The notes beneath the pieces are model-generated. The model did no database searches. It saw nothing but the letters and a program-made list of their open reading frames with translations, and had not been told where the DNA came from. A DNA stretch of 64,000 nt from Nematostella vectensis (lineage: Eukaryota; Cnidaria; Anthozoa; Actiniaria; Edwardsiidae), in the NCBI RefSeq assembly GCF_932526225.1, contig NC_064044.1, positions 9,806,050-9,870,049 of the forward strand. Direction: 5' to 3'. Of this stretch, positions 1-12,179 are shown piece by piece; the first letter of the stretch is position 1, and each line of letters begins with the position of its first letter. The position numbers and the translations under genes were made by a program.

Positions 1-828
1 AACTATTTCAAATTCGACAATAAACACTACCTACAACTCCGCGGTACAGCCATGGGCACTCGCATGGCACCCTTCTACGCAAACCTATTCATGGCCTCTG
101 TGGAACACCAACTCCTCCGCAACAACCCCCTGCCACACTCCCCACACACTTGGCTCCGCTTCATTGATGATATCTTCATGATATGGACTCATGACGAGCC
201 ATCCCTCCTCAACTTCTTACAATACATCAACAGCATACACCCCACAATTAAATTCACCCATGAATACTCTCCCACCCGCATTAACTTTCTCGACACCTAT
301 ATCCACGTCACACCCCAACGCACCCTCACATCCAGTCTATACACCAAACCCACAGACAGCACTCTACTTCTACACTACCACTCACACCACCCACTATCCT
401 GCAAACACAGTGTCGTTTATAGCCAGGCCCTCCGCTACAGACGCATTACAACCGACACAAATACCTACAAATCACAACTCCTTAAACTCAGACGCATACT
501 ATTATCACGTGGTTACCCTGATCATGTCATCCACACTGCCTTCACCAGAGCAAGCCATTACACGCAACACCAACTCCTATTTCCCAACACTCCCACAGCC
601 ACCCCAACAACCACCCCCACCCCACCCGCCATACCTTTCATCACACCGTTCAATCACAACACATCAACCATCCCCCGCATCCTTCATGCTAACTGGGAAC
701 TCATATCCAGCGACCAGGAACTATCCTCCATATTCTCCTCACCCCCTACCACAGCATTCACCAGACACAAAAACCTTAAAGACACACTAGTCCACACCAA
801 GTTCACATCCACGACACACACTCCATAG
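1..828 (+). CDS. Penelope-like element reverse transcriptase, partial
   Basis: The frame is open from base 1 and stops at 828. The window edge cuts off the N-terminal half; the first in-frame Met is at 52 but is internal. The product is the C-terminal part of a Penelope-like element reverse transcriptase, which copies element RNA at a nicked target. Visible motifs are GTAMGTRMAPFYANLFM, the catalytic FIDD box (about codons 37-40 from the Met at 52), IKFTHEYSPTRINFLDT, LYTKPTDS and SQALRYRRI, all in the order expected of the family. A GIY-YIG endonuclease domain normally follows; I cannot read one after 828, so the copy is either endonuclease-lacking or decayed. Codons are extremely C-rich and G-poor, like the flanking DNA. 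Family assignment is firm; whether it is active cannot be judged from a fragment. Confidence 0.85.
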   Translation, partial: NYFKFDNKHYLQLRGTAMGTRMAPFYANLFMASVEHQLLRNNPLPHSPHTWLRFIDDIFMIWTHDEPSLLNFLQYINSIHPTIKFTHEYSPTRINFLDTYIHVTPQRTLTSSLYTKPTDSTLLLHYHSHHPLSCKHSVVYSQALRYRRITTDTNTYKSQLLKLRRILLSRGYPDHVIHTAFTRASHYTQHQLLFPNTPTATPTTTPTPPAIPFITPFNHNTSTIPRILHANWELISSDQELSSIFSSPPTTAFTRHKNLKDTLVHTKFTSTTHTP

Positions 829-1366
829 ATACACTTAACAACACATCACCACTTTCACCACATCTCACACCTTACACCAACACCACATCAACTCAAACCA
901 CAAGAGCGAGTCAAATGAGATGTACGCAGAGGGAAGCAACACGCCATATCCACTACAAGCCAGCCAATCATCGAAGATTATTCACCACTACCAAGACCCT
1001 CAAGAAACGACGAACAGCCCCTCTACAGAAATATAACTGATATATATACACTGGATAAAAACTCGGAAGCCAGCCATCTACAACCATAAACCTAAAGGCC
1101 CTAATAGAACGGCAAAATGAACCCTACGAGTCTCTTGTACCACACAGCATATCCACACCAATAAAAACAGTCCTTCTACAGAAGTACATTCCCGATCCAT
1201 CAACAACAAGCCACCATCTCCAGCTATAGGCATACCGGCCTCAACAATGACCGTAGAAAAACTTCCACGAGACTCCTACGTAACACACGTTACTGCCCTG
1301 AATATCCTCACCTGGCTCCTCACCAACACTCCATCCTCTCAGCGTATGCCACCTCGTCATCCTATC

Positions 1367-1765
1367 TAGCACGGAACATTTCCAAAATATTCCCGTACAA
1401 TAATATAGCCGTTTGTTTTATTCATCCGCCATATTTTGCCAATTTTGTAAACCAAACCGCAACCAATTTAATAAATACCCGGATGTACAATGGCCGAAAC
1501 CGGAAACAGCGACATCTATTTTCATCTAATACTCGTATAATCACGAGCGCAATCCCCTCAGTATCTAGCACAGAACACTTCCAAAATATTCCCGTACAAT
1601 AATATAGTCATTCGTTGTATTCATCCGCCGTGTTTAGCCCATTTTATAAACCAAACCGCAACCAATTTAATAAATACCCGGATGTACAATAACCGGAAAC
1701 GGAAACAGCGATATCTAGTTTCATCTAATACCCGTATAACCACGAGCGCAATCCCCTCATAACCC
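1367..1765. repeat. Tandem duplication, unit about 197 bp
   Basis: The stretch with 'aaaatattcccgtacaataa', then 'aaaccaaaccgcaaccaatt' and 'aatacccggatgtacaat', starts near 1380 and again near 1577 in the same orientation. There are only scattered differences. It is a two-copy direct repeat inside mobile-element DNA. Confidence 0.8.
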
Positions 1766-3263
1766 CTCACTTCGCTACATACGGAATACCTACAAGACAC
1801 GCAATCTAAGCCCCGCGAATACACATCTCGGGTATGTACACCCTCCTTCCCACACATCCTACATACTAGCTATCACATCAAGACACCCGCGTATTCTCTC
1901 CCCTTCCCGCTACATGCATAAGTTCCCACACTTATTTATCATTTAGTCCACCACATACAGCCACTAGCCAGGACCACCACATGCACATTTTATCCACTAG
2001 ACACTCCCCCCTCCTAGCTTAGCCTCTATCCATTTTTTTCTCTTTACCTCATTCCCCTGCGCGCTACTTTTTACTTTTCAGACCAAGCCATGTACTCAGG
2101 CGGAGCCAAACGCTACACAGGTTTGGCCATTGCATACACCACGCTTCACTACAGGCATTACTAACGAGCGTGTAGGGGCGGGTGATGAGGGCCTTATCAT
2201 TCGAAACACGCTTCATATACGAATCATCTCCCTAGTTTTTTCCCCTTTTTACTCCCACCATCATCGCCGCTTTTCCCCTAGCTTCCCCCTAAGTCTCCCC
2301 GCTTTAATCTCCAGGTTCGTATATGACCAACCAATAGACCTCGCCCCCTGATGAGAAGTCTTGGTTGGCGTTACATATGCCTTTAGTTCTACATTTCGCA
2401 GAGCTCTTTGAAATGACCTACACACTTTTGTCTTATTGGTTTATTTTGTTATGTCCATTTTGCATATACATGCCGGTTGTTTTCTTCGTGCCTTTGCCTT
2501 TTCCCCTTATCTCTTACCACCGATTATCGCTTCATCTGGGGAAACTATCCTTCCTGTCTTGTTAACGTTTCAGCGTCATCTCCACTCTCACCGCGCTCCC
2601 TTTGCCGCCTCCCGCGCCCCTACTTCATCTTCTTCTCGCCGTTTTACTAGCATCATTTTCCATTGTCCGCAATACTTCCTTTCACCGCTACAGTATTTTA
2701 TATGTTTTCTCGGCGTTTTCGCAACACTCATTCAATCTCTATTATTATTTAATTTCGCCTGTCAATCATACCACTTACACACTTCATTAGATACATACCT
2801 CCACACATACCTCACCCTCTCCATTACCGCTCACCATTTCCTCTCTACAATCTAAACACTTTTCTTTCTCTTACCCTACATATTACTTTCCTACCCTACA
2901 CACAACACACTTTCTCAAAAACACTACACAGTCTCGTCACAATATCCCTGCTCATCATTCTGCTCACACTCGCATTATCCCCCTTCATCAGATTTCACTA
3001 ATGCCGCCATCACCTCTTCACATCCGCTACACAACACTCGCCACAAGTTACCGATTTTAACTGTTTCAATCTCCACATAATACCATATTTACTAACTACC
3101 TTTTCCACTAAACAAAAAAAAACCTTTATTCATAACTCTCATGTCGTTGCATTATCAACCCCATCTCTTATAACAACCTTAACCCGTCGTCTCATAACCC
3201 ATAATCTTAACCACCCGAACATAACCTGACAGAATAACTTCTCCGTTTATTACAATCATTTAA

Positions 3264-3625
3264 GATCTGTTTTACATTCTTTTCTGCAGAACGATTTTGT
3301 TCTTATACACAACTTCAAGCTAGTTTCTGCTTTGTGAATTGCTTCACTAACAATTTACTCATCGGGTCAGGCACGAGGTCACTCGAGTTTAAACAAGCAA
3401 TTATCTCCGATCCTATAACACGTACTACCTCATTATGAATGGGGGAGATCTGTTAGATCTGTTTTACATTCTTTTCTGGAGAATGATTTTGTTCTTATAC
3501 AAAACTTCAAGCTAGTTTCTGCTTTCTTAATTGCTTCACTAACAATTTACTCATCGGGTCAGGCACGAGGTCACTCGAGTTTAAACAAGCAATTATCTCC
3601 GTACCTATAAGACGTACGACCTCAT
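3264..3625. repeat. Tandem duplication, unit about 188 bp
   Basis: Two direct copies share 'agatctgttttacattcttt', 'acttcaagctagtttctgct' and 'gggtcaggcacgaggtcact'. The first runs from about 3264 and the second from about 3452. They differ at a few positions and in a short linker. Confidence 0.85.
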
Positions 3626-4174
3626 TTAACACTCTAACCTTTTGCCATCGCTGTTAGAATCCTTTGTCTTTCATGTTACTCCATCAATACACATATTTTC
3701 CGAGCAAATTCGCATCATTTACGTTAACTTATCTATTTCATGGTAACGCATCGGCTTGTGTCAAAGCGTTCGTTCTTTCTAAAATTGGTCGCATAATTAA
3801 CTTACCGAATATGCATAAGTGCTACGTCACTTCCGTTCTATTCTTAACCCAGAAAAGTTAGTTTTCTTTGTTTTCTTTAGTCTTATAATATTATTTCTTA
3901 TAATACTTCTGCGCTACAATTTATTTTACAATTACTTTCGCTGTAATAGAAACTATTCTATTATTTTTGGTGGTTTTTTGTACACATTTTGGACATATTT
4001 CCTGTTCATTTTTTACATCATTCAGGCATTAGATTCATACTCTATATTGTCATAGTAATGGTCATGATATACTATTTCATACCTAGTAGTTCCTACAAAT
4101 ACATCTACTCCACATCTCCCTCACCACCACTCTTACCTATACATCGTACCAATTTTCCCCCACCAACACAGCCA

Positions 4175-4620
4175 TTAGCCATCTCCATACCACACCATAT
4201 TATTACTAATTTTTTCTTTTTCACCTACCCACCACACACTACCACAACGTTTATCAAAACACTTGTTGCTCGAGATCATATTTTGTTCTATCGAAGACAT
4301 AACATAAACAGAACTTGTTGTACGAAAAGACAATCCAAAACAAATATCTATTTCACTAAATGTGTGTGGCCTTGATTGGCAGTGAACCTTAGCCGGGTCT
4401 GGCGGGATTCCTGTGGAAGGTAGAATGTCAACACTTCCAACACTTTTGAAGAAAAAAGGATAGCTTATTAATAGAAAGACGTGGGCAGACGTTCGTCTGA
4501 GCTCGTCTCCTGAAAACATCTGGTCTACTAATGACACATCTCCATACTGTAAAGCACCAAAGATTAACTTTAAAAAAGTATCTTTGAATCTTTAACCTGA
4601 ATAGTGAATTCCCCTATTAA
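4175..4620. other. Non-coding, no gene seen
   Basis: A 120-codon open frame exists on the minus strand (4175-4537). It crosses the boundary of the C/A-rich repeat, has no recognisable domain and shows no splice context. I treat the stretch as non-coding junction DNA. Confidence 0.4.
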
Positions 4621-5654
4621 TCAACCACCCCTAGATTTTAATCAAAATAACTAGACCTTTTTAGACTTGTGCTGTGACATACACCAGTGGATTGGATCAC
4701 ATATATGCCATTTCTAGCAAGTGAATATCTTTAACCTAGAAAATAGATTTTTTTTTACTTGGACATGACTGGACTCATTGATAGGGATGATATGCATAGC
4801 TTTTTTAGAAAAAAATGCCCAAGAAAAAATCAGATTCAGGCAAGGTTTTGTGATAAGATTACTTTGACGGTTAATATACAGGAAAAGTACCAAAAGTGGG
4901 TTGACACTGCTGCTTTGAATTTATAAAGGCAAATATTTTTATAGAATTTGGGCTCCCTGTGGTTTCCCTAATGGTTTTAACATAAAAATTATCTGTTAGA
5001 ATATCAGCCATAACTTAGAGGAGGCTTGTTTGTATATCAAGCACAATTTGCCTACACGTTGTATGCACCTAAGCTTGCGAAAAAGGCATTGTTCTCAGGC
5101 AGTGAGGCAAGCATGATTTTTAGGGTGTGTTGGTAAATCAACCACCCCTAGATTTTAATCAAAATAACTAGACCTTTTAGACTTGTGCTGTGACATACAC
5201 CAGTGGATTGGATCACATATATGCCATTTCTAGCAAGTGAATATCTTTAACCTAGAAAATAGAATTTTTTTTACTTGGACATGACTGGACTCATTGATAG
5301 GGATGATATGCATAGCTTTTTTAGAAAAAAATGCCCAAGAAAACATCAGATTCAGGCAAGGTTTTGTGATAAGATTACTTTGACGGTGAATATACAGGAA
5401 AATTACCAAAAGTGGGTTGACACTGCTGCTTTGAATTTATAAAGGCAAATATTTTTATAGAATTTGGGCTCCCTGTGGTTTCCCTAATGGTTTTAACATA
5501 AAAATTATCTGCTAGAATATCAGCCATAACTTAGAGGAGGCTTGTTTGTATATCGAGCACAATTTGCCTACACTTTTGTATGCACCTAAGCTTGCGAAAA
5601 AGGCATTGTTCTCAGGCAGTGAGGCAAGCATGATTTTTAGGGTGTGTTGGTAAA
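4621..5654. repeat. Recent tandem duplication of 517 bp
   Basis: Copy one is 4621-5137 and copy two is 5138-5654, head to tail. Both start 'tcaaccacccctagatttta' and end in 'tttttagggtgtgttggtaa'. Only a handful of substitutions and single-base indels are visible, so the duplication is young. No coding content was recognised. Confidence 0.9.
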
Positions 5655-6150
5655 CACATTGACCCCTCAACCGGCCTGTACCGGCTTTGGGAAGTACCCA
5701 CAACCCAAAAAATCCATAAATCCAAAATAAACACAACAAGATGAAGATACTCAGGCATCAGTCTAAGGGATAAATGGTCTTGCAGATATGCATCCAACCA
5801 AGGTGTTGGCATCTACTCTTAAGCCAAATAATAGCACAGGTTCTTTGACAAATCTCAAATCGAACAAGGAGAGAAAAGCAGAATCACCCCTCTCAATAAA
5901 ACGCTCAAAATATCACACAAGGGAGAGAGATCAGCAAACACAGCTCAAGACACAAATAGATACCTTTATTCTGATCCTCCAGGTACATTTCCTTGGCCTC
6001 AAAACACAATGTTCATTCCTTGAAGGATTGTACAACCACGAAAATATCTTTACGTATTGCAAAGCATTCTGGGAGATCCAGGGGAAAATTCACGAGGGGA
6101 GGGCCAGTCAACACTCCTCTCCCCAAAGTCAGATGGTTTTTTAGTTTTGG
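5655..6150. other. Unassigned DNA, no gene recognised
   Basis: The stretch lies between the 517 bp duplication and the start of the G/T-rich element. A 118-codon plus-strand frame (5788-6144) has no family resemblance and no promoter or splice signals that I can defend. Confidence 0.35.
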
Positions 6151-6153
6151 TTT

Positions 6154-8860
6154 TAATCTGGTATTCGTACCGAGGCGTCGGGGCTTAACTGTGGCTGTGT
6201 GGGGTGATAAAATGTGGGTAATGGACGTTGGTGTGTGGGTTAAAGTGTGTACGTGTGGCTATTTTATATGGTGTATTGCATTGAGGGCTGTAAGGGTCGG
6301 AGTAGTGGCTATGTATGAGAGGTGGAAATAGGCTAGCAGTGAGATGTTAGGGGAGAACTGTGTGTTTGACCTTCGGAGGAAGGTGATAATTACATGTTGA
6401 TAACTTCTTGTGATAACATATTGTTCAATCTTGGAGTGTAATTTGAGCTTGTAGACAATTAAATGGAATTACAAGGCTGGTGATAGGAATAAAATATGAA
6501 GGCGTGCAGATACGGTATAAAAGAAAGAAATGGATGGCAAATAGGAGATAGATAGTGGTTATATAAGTATAGGACAGTTGGCTCCTCGAGTACGGGGTGT
6601 TATATTGTGTCGTGTAAAGAGAGATTGTGTAACGATGAGTGCTCTAAAATAGTGGCTGATAAGCGATGAATTTATGCGATGGCCTATATTGAGCAAAAAT
6701 AATACGCGGAGGCACAGGCAGCAGAAACAGCAGGAATACGAAGAATCGAGACGGGGAAAGTGCTGTATCACAATCTGTGATCCCAAGACGTACCCCCTCC
6801 CACACCCCCACGCCCAAACCCCCCCCCCCCCCCACCACCACCACACCGCCACACTAACCACCTACCCCCACACTAACACACCCCACCCCCCCAAAAAAAA
6901 ACCCACTACCCACACCCCCACCGCACACACCCCTACCACACCCCACGGCCCAGCCCTCCTCCCCACACCTACCACTAAACGCGCCCTACCACCCACACCC
7001 TCCCATACCCACCTCACACCACTAGCACACTCCTCCCCTGTACCCCACACCCCTTACCCCACCTACACAACTCAACTAAACCCCAACATGCCACTACCAC
7101 CACCCCTAGGCATACAGACCCCAACACTACCCCACTCCCCCAACACCACACGCCCAAAAAACACACAACCGCCCCACCCACAACCACCTTTCCTCCTACA
7201 CATAGTACAACACATACATACCCACATCCCTCTCACAAATTAGATCTTACTCTATCCTCACCACACAACATACCTACATACTACTACCACCCAGCTCTAT
7301 ACATGTCACAACCCCCTTTCTCCCCCCCTCATAACTAGCTAACCACCCAGGTACCCCCCTACCCGCATCACCCGCACCCAACCACCCACCTACCCCACAA
7401 CAAGCATCCCCTCATCCCTCACCCCACAAACAGCCCCATACCCATACCATACCACGCCATCATACAACCCACCACGATTATTCCATACCCCAGCACAACA
7501 CCAACACTTACCTAAGCCCCACACACCTACACATACACTTCCTCCCCCCTCACACTTTCCTACACTCTCACCTAAAATATACACACCTCACACACCCTAT
7601 ACAAGCCAGACCCCTGCCAACACAAAAACCACACACCCCCCCTTCCCATGGCCACAACACTACTCACCCTACAACACAGCAAACCAACCACACCCTACAG
7701 CAGCCACTAGTCCTACAACCAGCGCTCCCTCCAACACCACACCATACAAACATTTACCCCACAGCACAAAACCCAACTACAAACGACCACACCCTATGAC
7801 CCACCCTACCTACCCACAAACCAACACCTTACGATCACCTAACATCACAACGATACATTACCACCCACATTCACACCATAACCTCACAAATTTTAACCGT
7901 CCCCCGCACCACCACCATTTTAAAACACATAGACCCATCACGCTTAATTATAAGCCTTATCTACTCCACATCCCCCTCACCACCACTCTCACCTATACAC
8001 CGTACCAATTTTTTCCCCCACCAACACATTCATTAGCCATCTCGACACCACACCATATTATTATTATTATTCCTTCTTTTTCACCTACCCACCACACACT
8101 ACCACAACCTATTCTACAGTCCCACTTTATCGTTTCACCACCCCCCACCACCTACTAGTCTAACCTATCCACCTCTTCACCGTAATTACATTACTACCAT
8201 CTCCACTCTGCATTGCCTTACTAGCCATCCTTCACCATCACCCTCCAACATTACCATACCACATGATCACACCCACCTCACTACAACACCACTTTAGGCC
8301 CCTACGTCTTGGTACGAATACCCGATCCAAACCAAAAAGTCCAACACCTTACGATCACCTAACATCATAACGATACATCATCACCCACATTTACACCATA
8401 ACCTCACAAATTTTAAACCGTCCTCCACACCACTACCATTTTAAAACACATAGACCCATCCCGCTGAATTATAAGCCTTATCTACTCCACATCCCCCTCA
8501 CCACCACTCTCACCTATACACCATATCAATTTTTTTCTCCCACCAACACAGCCATTAGCCATCTCCACACCACACCATATTATTATTATCTTTTCTTTTT
8601 CACCTACCCACCACACACTACCACAACCTATTCTATAGTCCCACTTTACCTTTTCACCACCCTCCACCACCTACTAGTCTAACCTATCCACCTCTTCACC
8701 GTAATTACATTACTACCATCTCCACTCTGCATTGCCTTACTAGCCATCCTTCACCATCACCCTCCAACATTACCATACCATATGATCACACCCACCTCAC
8801 TACCAAACCACTTTAGGCCCCTACGTCTTGGTACGAATACCCGACCCAAACCAAAAAGAG
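6154..8860. mobile_element. Strand-asymmetric element with inverted 'ggtattcgtacc' ends
   Basis: The left end carries 'ggtattcgtaccgaggcgtc' near 6158. The right end carries the inverted form, 'gtcttggtacgaataccc', near 8310 and again near 8830. The first 650 bases are G/T-rich and the remainder is strikingly C/A-rich with almost no G, which is what diverged long inverted ends would look like. A second copy of the left 540 bases sits at 21988-22530. The C/A-rich part resembles the 3' part of the DNA downstream of the Penelope-like RT, so it may be a non-autonomous relative. The class is uncertain: a Penelope-like derivative or a DNA element. Open frames inside it are composition artefacts. 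Confidence 0.55.
7821..8859. repeat. Tandem duplication of about 520 bp at the element's right end
   Basis: Copy one is 7821-8340 and copy two is 8341-8859, both starting 'ccaacaccttacgatcacct'. Both end with the inverted terminal motif and 'aaccaaaaag'. A doubled end of this kind is reminiscent of the tandem pseudo-LTR arrangement known for Penelope-like elements. Confidence 0.85.
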
Positions 8861-9115
8861 CAGGGCTTGCAACATTTTTTAGTTTGTTTTTATTCTCTGT
8901 CGTTCAAAGGATTACACAAGCCCGACGAGTATTGGCCTCGACAGGAAAGCTAAAATGCGCCAGCGACGTATTTATTTGCAGACAAGGAAATCCCTGCACT
9001 GTCATAAAACGATTCTCTTCGATGCCGTGAAGATAAATGACACTATGCAGGTTGAAAGAAGGGGCCTAAAGTTGATAAGACGCGGACAGCATCGGCAGCC
9101 ATTTTGCTGCCTTGG

Positions 9116-9535
9116 TCACGAAACAACCTGGTCACGCAAGCTCGGCGGTTGATAATATGTTTTGCGCGCGCAAAGCATCATGGGAGCTTTCAATCCTTCT
9201 TGATTCCGGCTCAATCCCATAATTCTGACGAAGTTATTTTCTTTGTTGGCATGAGGTCTAACATTGATACCTGCATGCGTTTTAAGGAATTCCAGTAAAT
9301 TATCCCGATCATCTTTATATGCGGGACATTCTAAAAGAAAATTCTCTTCATCCTCCACTTTACCTGTCTGGCATACTAAGCATTTTCTTTCGTTAGGTTT
9401 TTTATATGGCTTTTCATACCTTCCAGTTTCGATTGCTAGCTTATGATTGCTTAGCCTGAATTTAGTAAGGGCAATCCTATGGTCAATATTTTTACGTCCG
9501 TTAGATAATCTTCTAAATTGTGGGACAGTTTAAAC
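9116..9535 (-). pseudogene. C-terminal fragment of a non-LTR retrotransposon polyprotein
   Basis: Read on the minus strand, the frame is open from about 9535 to the stop at 9116. It contains IALTKFRLSNHKLAIETGRY, then RKCLVCQTGKVEDEENFLLE and CPAY. This is the C-terminal Cys/His-rich tail typical of LINE-type reverse transcriptase polyproteins in many invertebrates (C-x2-C followed by E-E-x-F-L-x-x-C). No RT catalytic core remains, so this is a 5'-truncated, dead insertion. A palindromic repeat ('ggggattggaatttccaatc') follows immediately at about 9573. Confidence 0.7.
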
Positions 9536-9564
9536 TTTCTGAGCGTACGCAATTTGTTCTTTTG

Positions 9565-9650
9565 TTCCATTGAGGGGATTGGAATTTCCAATCCCCTCAA
9601 TGGGGGGGGGGGGGATATTTTCTGGAACTACACAATTTCCAAAAAGGGGT
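9565..9650. repeat. Dispersed repeat end with G-run
   Basis: A short palindrome ('ggggattggaatttccaatc') is followed by a 14-base G run and 'atattttctggaactacaca'. The same G-run plus 'atattttctggaactacaca' recurs at 42680-42728, so this is the end of a dispersed repeat family. Confidence 0.6.
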
Positions 9651-9830
9651 GTAATCGAAGACAATGGTCCAGGAAGAAAACCTCCACGTTCGGTTTTGTC
9701 CGGTTTTGTCTGTACTATTTTCTCTCTTGCAGGGGCGGTCACGTTTGCATGCTCTTGCTGCCTGCTGAGGACGTGCTGTTCAAGTGCAGCACTGAGCATT
9801 ATGGGTAAGAAAGACTTCCAGTAGCTACAT

Positions 9831-10325
9831 GACTCGCCAAAACCCTGTCAGGAGTTTTACCATATTTGAGTCCGCTTTAATCTAATTTGTATCACACGTA
9901 AACTTTAAATGTTTTTTTTGTTTATTACGTTTGCTAACCGCCCTAAAAAGAACTATAATTCTGAACTTTTATTCTATCTGAAAAAAAGATAGACATTGGT
10001 TGATGAAATTTCCTTTTTCTGACCGACTTATATTTGGTGCTTTTCTAACAGGTACAGGTCAACCGAACGTGTAATCGAACTCGGACGCCATTAGTTTGTT
10101 ATTGTTAAAACTCGCTTAATATAAGATATAAAAAAGTATAAATGCTTACTAGCTATTTTCTTGTTCGCCAGATCTGAGAACAGGCGTCGTTCATTTTGTT
10201 ATTACAAGAAAGGGGCGTCCTCTGAATGGATGGGTAAGGGCGTCTTCTGTACTCTTGCTGGTAGCCAGTTGACATTAAGCAATCTATCTTGCATGATCTA
10301 GCATGATCGTCACTCGTTTGGCAGG
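9831..10325. other. Intergenic DNA, nothing recognised
   Basis: AT-rich unique-looking sequence. I see no open frame, RNA gene or repeat structure. Confidence 0.4.
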
Positions 10326-10329
10326 TCCC

Positions 10330-10865
10330 TAGCGATACCTAGGGAAATCCACACAGGGAACAGCCTCTGTAACTAGGAAAATCCCCACAGGTAACAGCCT
10401 ATGTAACCAGGGAAATCCCCACAGGTAACAGCCTCTGTAACTAGGGAATTCCCCACAGGAAACAGCCTCTGCAACTAGGGAAATCCCACAGGGAACAGCC
10501 TATGTAACTAGGGAAATCCCCAGAGGTATCAGCCTGTGCAACTAGGGAAATCCCACAGGGAACAGCCTATGTAACTAGGGAAATACCCAGAGGTATCAGC
10601 CTTGTAACTAGGGAAATCCCCACAGGTAACAGCCCCTGTAACTAGGGAATTCCCCACAGGGAACAGCCTCTGCAACTAGGGAAATCCCACAGGGAACAGC
10701 CTATGTAACTAGGGAAATCCCCAGAGGTATCAGCCTTGTAACTAGGGAAATCCCCACAGGGAACAGCCTCTGTAACTAGGGAATTCCCTACAGGGAACAT
10801 CCTCCCGTACCTAGAAAATTCCCCACGGGAAACAGCCTCCCGTACCTAGGGAATTCCCCACAATT
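10330..10865. repeat. Minisatellite, unit about 34-36 bp
   Basis: About 15 imperfect copies of a unit built on 'ctagggaaatccccacaggg' followed by 'aacagcctctgtaa'. Units alternate between forms with 'cccacaggg' and 'ccagaggtatc', suggesting higher-order two-unit repeats. No open frame runs through it. Confidence 0.9.
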
Positions 10866-11429
10866 AACAAACATGATGATTCGAAAAGACGGTAAATTTA
10901 AATTGCCAGCTACCACTTATTATATTATTCGTCATTCAAAAGACTGGCGAGCCGCCGTGCCAGTATTTTATTTGTCTTAAATTTCTTGGGGTCTTGATGG
11001 GAGAAATCTTGGTTAGAAACAAGAAAGGGGCATGTGCTTGGAGCTTACCTCTGAAAGGGGCATCTCAGTCCAGTGAATACATTCATTAATACAACTAATT
11101 TTTTAATCCATGAATACAAAATATTAAAAGCAAGAAAAAAGGGAAAAGAGGTTATTAGGAGACGTCTGATCTGTGGAGGACTCAAGAAAATCCTGTTCAG
11201 TTCAATATACAAACATACATGTTTATATACCGGCTGAATTGAATAGTGAAATTTGTAAACTGTAAAGACTTTACGGACTGCTCCATGCTTTTTGTAATAG
11301 ATGTATAACATAAAACTTTAACTGCTCCTTTTTGAGACCAAGCCCGTACTTCTGAGCTGCCACACATAAGTGGTTGAAAAACTTGCACTGTTCTTTATTC
11401 TTTATTCTTAATCATTTCCTTTTTTAAAG
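10866..11429. other. DNA upstream of the isolated EGF exon
   Basis: No gene recognised. AT-rich sequence ends in a pyrimidine-rich stretch at 11390-11426 that could serve as the splice acceptor of the EGF exon. Short minus-strand frames here show no family features. Confidence 0.4.
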
Positions 11430-11546
11430 AAATCGATCCTTGCATGGACACCCCATGTGAAAACGGAGCCACGTGTGAGGCCAACAGCACTAACTCTTTC
11501 ATCTGTCACTGCCCCCCTGGGTGGGAGGGGAATCTGTGCGAAATAG
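11430..11546 (+). CDS. Single EGF-like domain exon (host gene not visible)
   Basis: An exon of 117 bases (39 codons) is flanked by an acceptor after a pyrimidine tract ('ccttttttaaag') and a donor GTAAGT at 11547. Both boundaries are phase 1, the classic symmetric EGF-module exon. It encodes one EGF-like domain beginning EIDPCMDTPCENGATC and continuing to ICHCPPGWEGNLCE, with six cysteines in EGF spacing. The E-I-D-x-C start resembles Notch/Delta/fibrillin-type modules. EGF modules sit in secreted or membrane proteins and mediate binding. I could not find neighbouring exons on the plus strand, so this is either one exon of a gene with very long introns or a stranded relic. Confidence 0.7.
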   Translation, partial: KSILAWTPHVKTEPRVRPTALTLSSVTAPLGGRGICAK

Positions 11547-11704
11547 GTAAGTTAGTCATTCATACATTCAGGGGGAGGGGGGTGGAAGCAACAGCAATGC
11601 CTGTACCACTTTAATCTGTCACCTTAAATCACCATTAATCTTATTACCATTGTAGTGGCAATGATGATTGGGATGAGGTTGATGATAGTGATGATAGTGG
11701 TGTT

Positions 11705-11812
11705 GTTGTTGATGATGATGATGGTGATGGTGATGGTGATGGTGATGGTGATGGTGATGGTGATGGTGATGGTGATGGTGATGGTGATGGTGATGGTGAT
11801 GGTGATGGTGAT
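11705..11812. repeat. Hexanucleotide microsatellite (GGTGAT)n
   Basis: About 17 near-perfect repeats of ggtgat preceded by degenerate gat repeats. The poly-His, poly-Met/Val and poly-Ser/Pro open frames seen across it are artefacts of the repeat. Confidence 0.95.
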
Positions 11813-12179
11813 GACCATACCTGCAAAGTCTCTCGGTTTTTAGCTTTAATCTCCCAGCAAAAAATCGAAACTTCCTATACATTTACTGCAATCTCCCGGG
11901 AAAATTCATCGAGAACTTCTTATGGCGCTCAAGGCTACATTCACACAGGATATCATCTCTAGAGGGACATATACAAACTTGATGACTAAACATGTCGTAT
12001 TGGGAAGAATATATCCACGCAAGAGCACTCAAAGCTTCATTCACACAGTGATATCTTCCCTACGGGGTTACATGCATGTGATAATCATACAGGCTTGGGA
12101 AGACACAAGGGCGCTCAAGGCTTTATTCCCACAGGACATCTTTCCTGCAGGGCCATTTACACACTTGTACAAAGTTGAA

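Larger units (their letters stand above)
829..4260. other. Repeat-derived C/T-rich DNA downstream of the Penelope-like RT
   Basis: No convincing gene is present. The top strand is rich in A, C and T and very poor in G, continuing the composition of the RT fragment. It holds two local tandem duplications (listed separately). Its last 180 bases (about 4080-4255) are clearly similar to 7960-8130 and 8490-8640, which end in the same 'cctacccaccacacactacc' stretch. This suggests the interval is the 3' part of one or more related mobile elements. The open frames here are composition artefacts. Confidence 0.5.

Noticed and set aside
2150-2375. Possible hammerhead ribozyme (gatgag...cgaaac near 2182-2206, ctgatgag at 2349), expected in Penelope-like ends
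   Set aside because: The first lacks the invariant C before TGATGA and has only G-T pairs in stem II; the second has no GAAA partner at the right distance.
10330-10865. CRISPR-like regularly spaced repeats
   Set aside because: Contiguous 34-36 bp units without unique spacers in an animal genome; a minisatellite.
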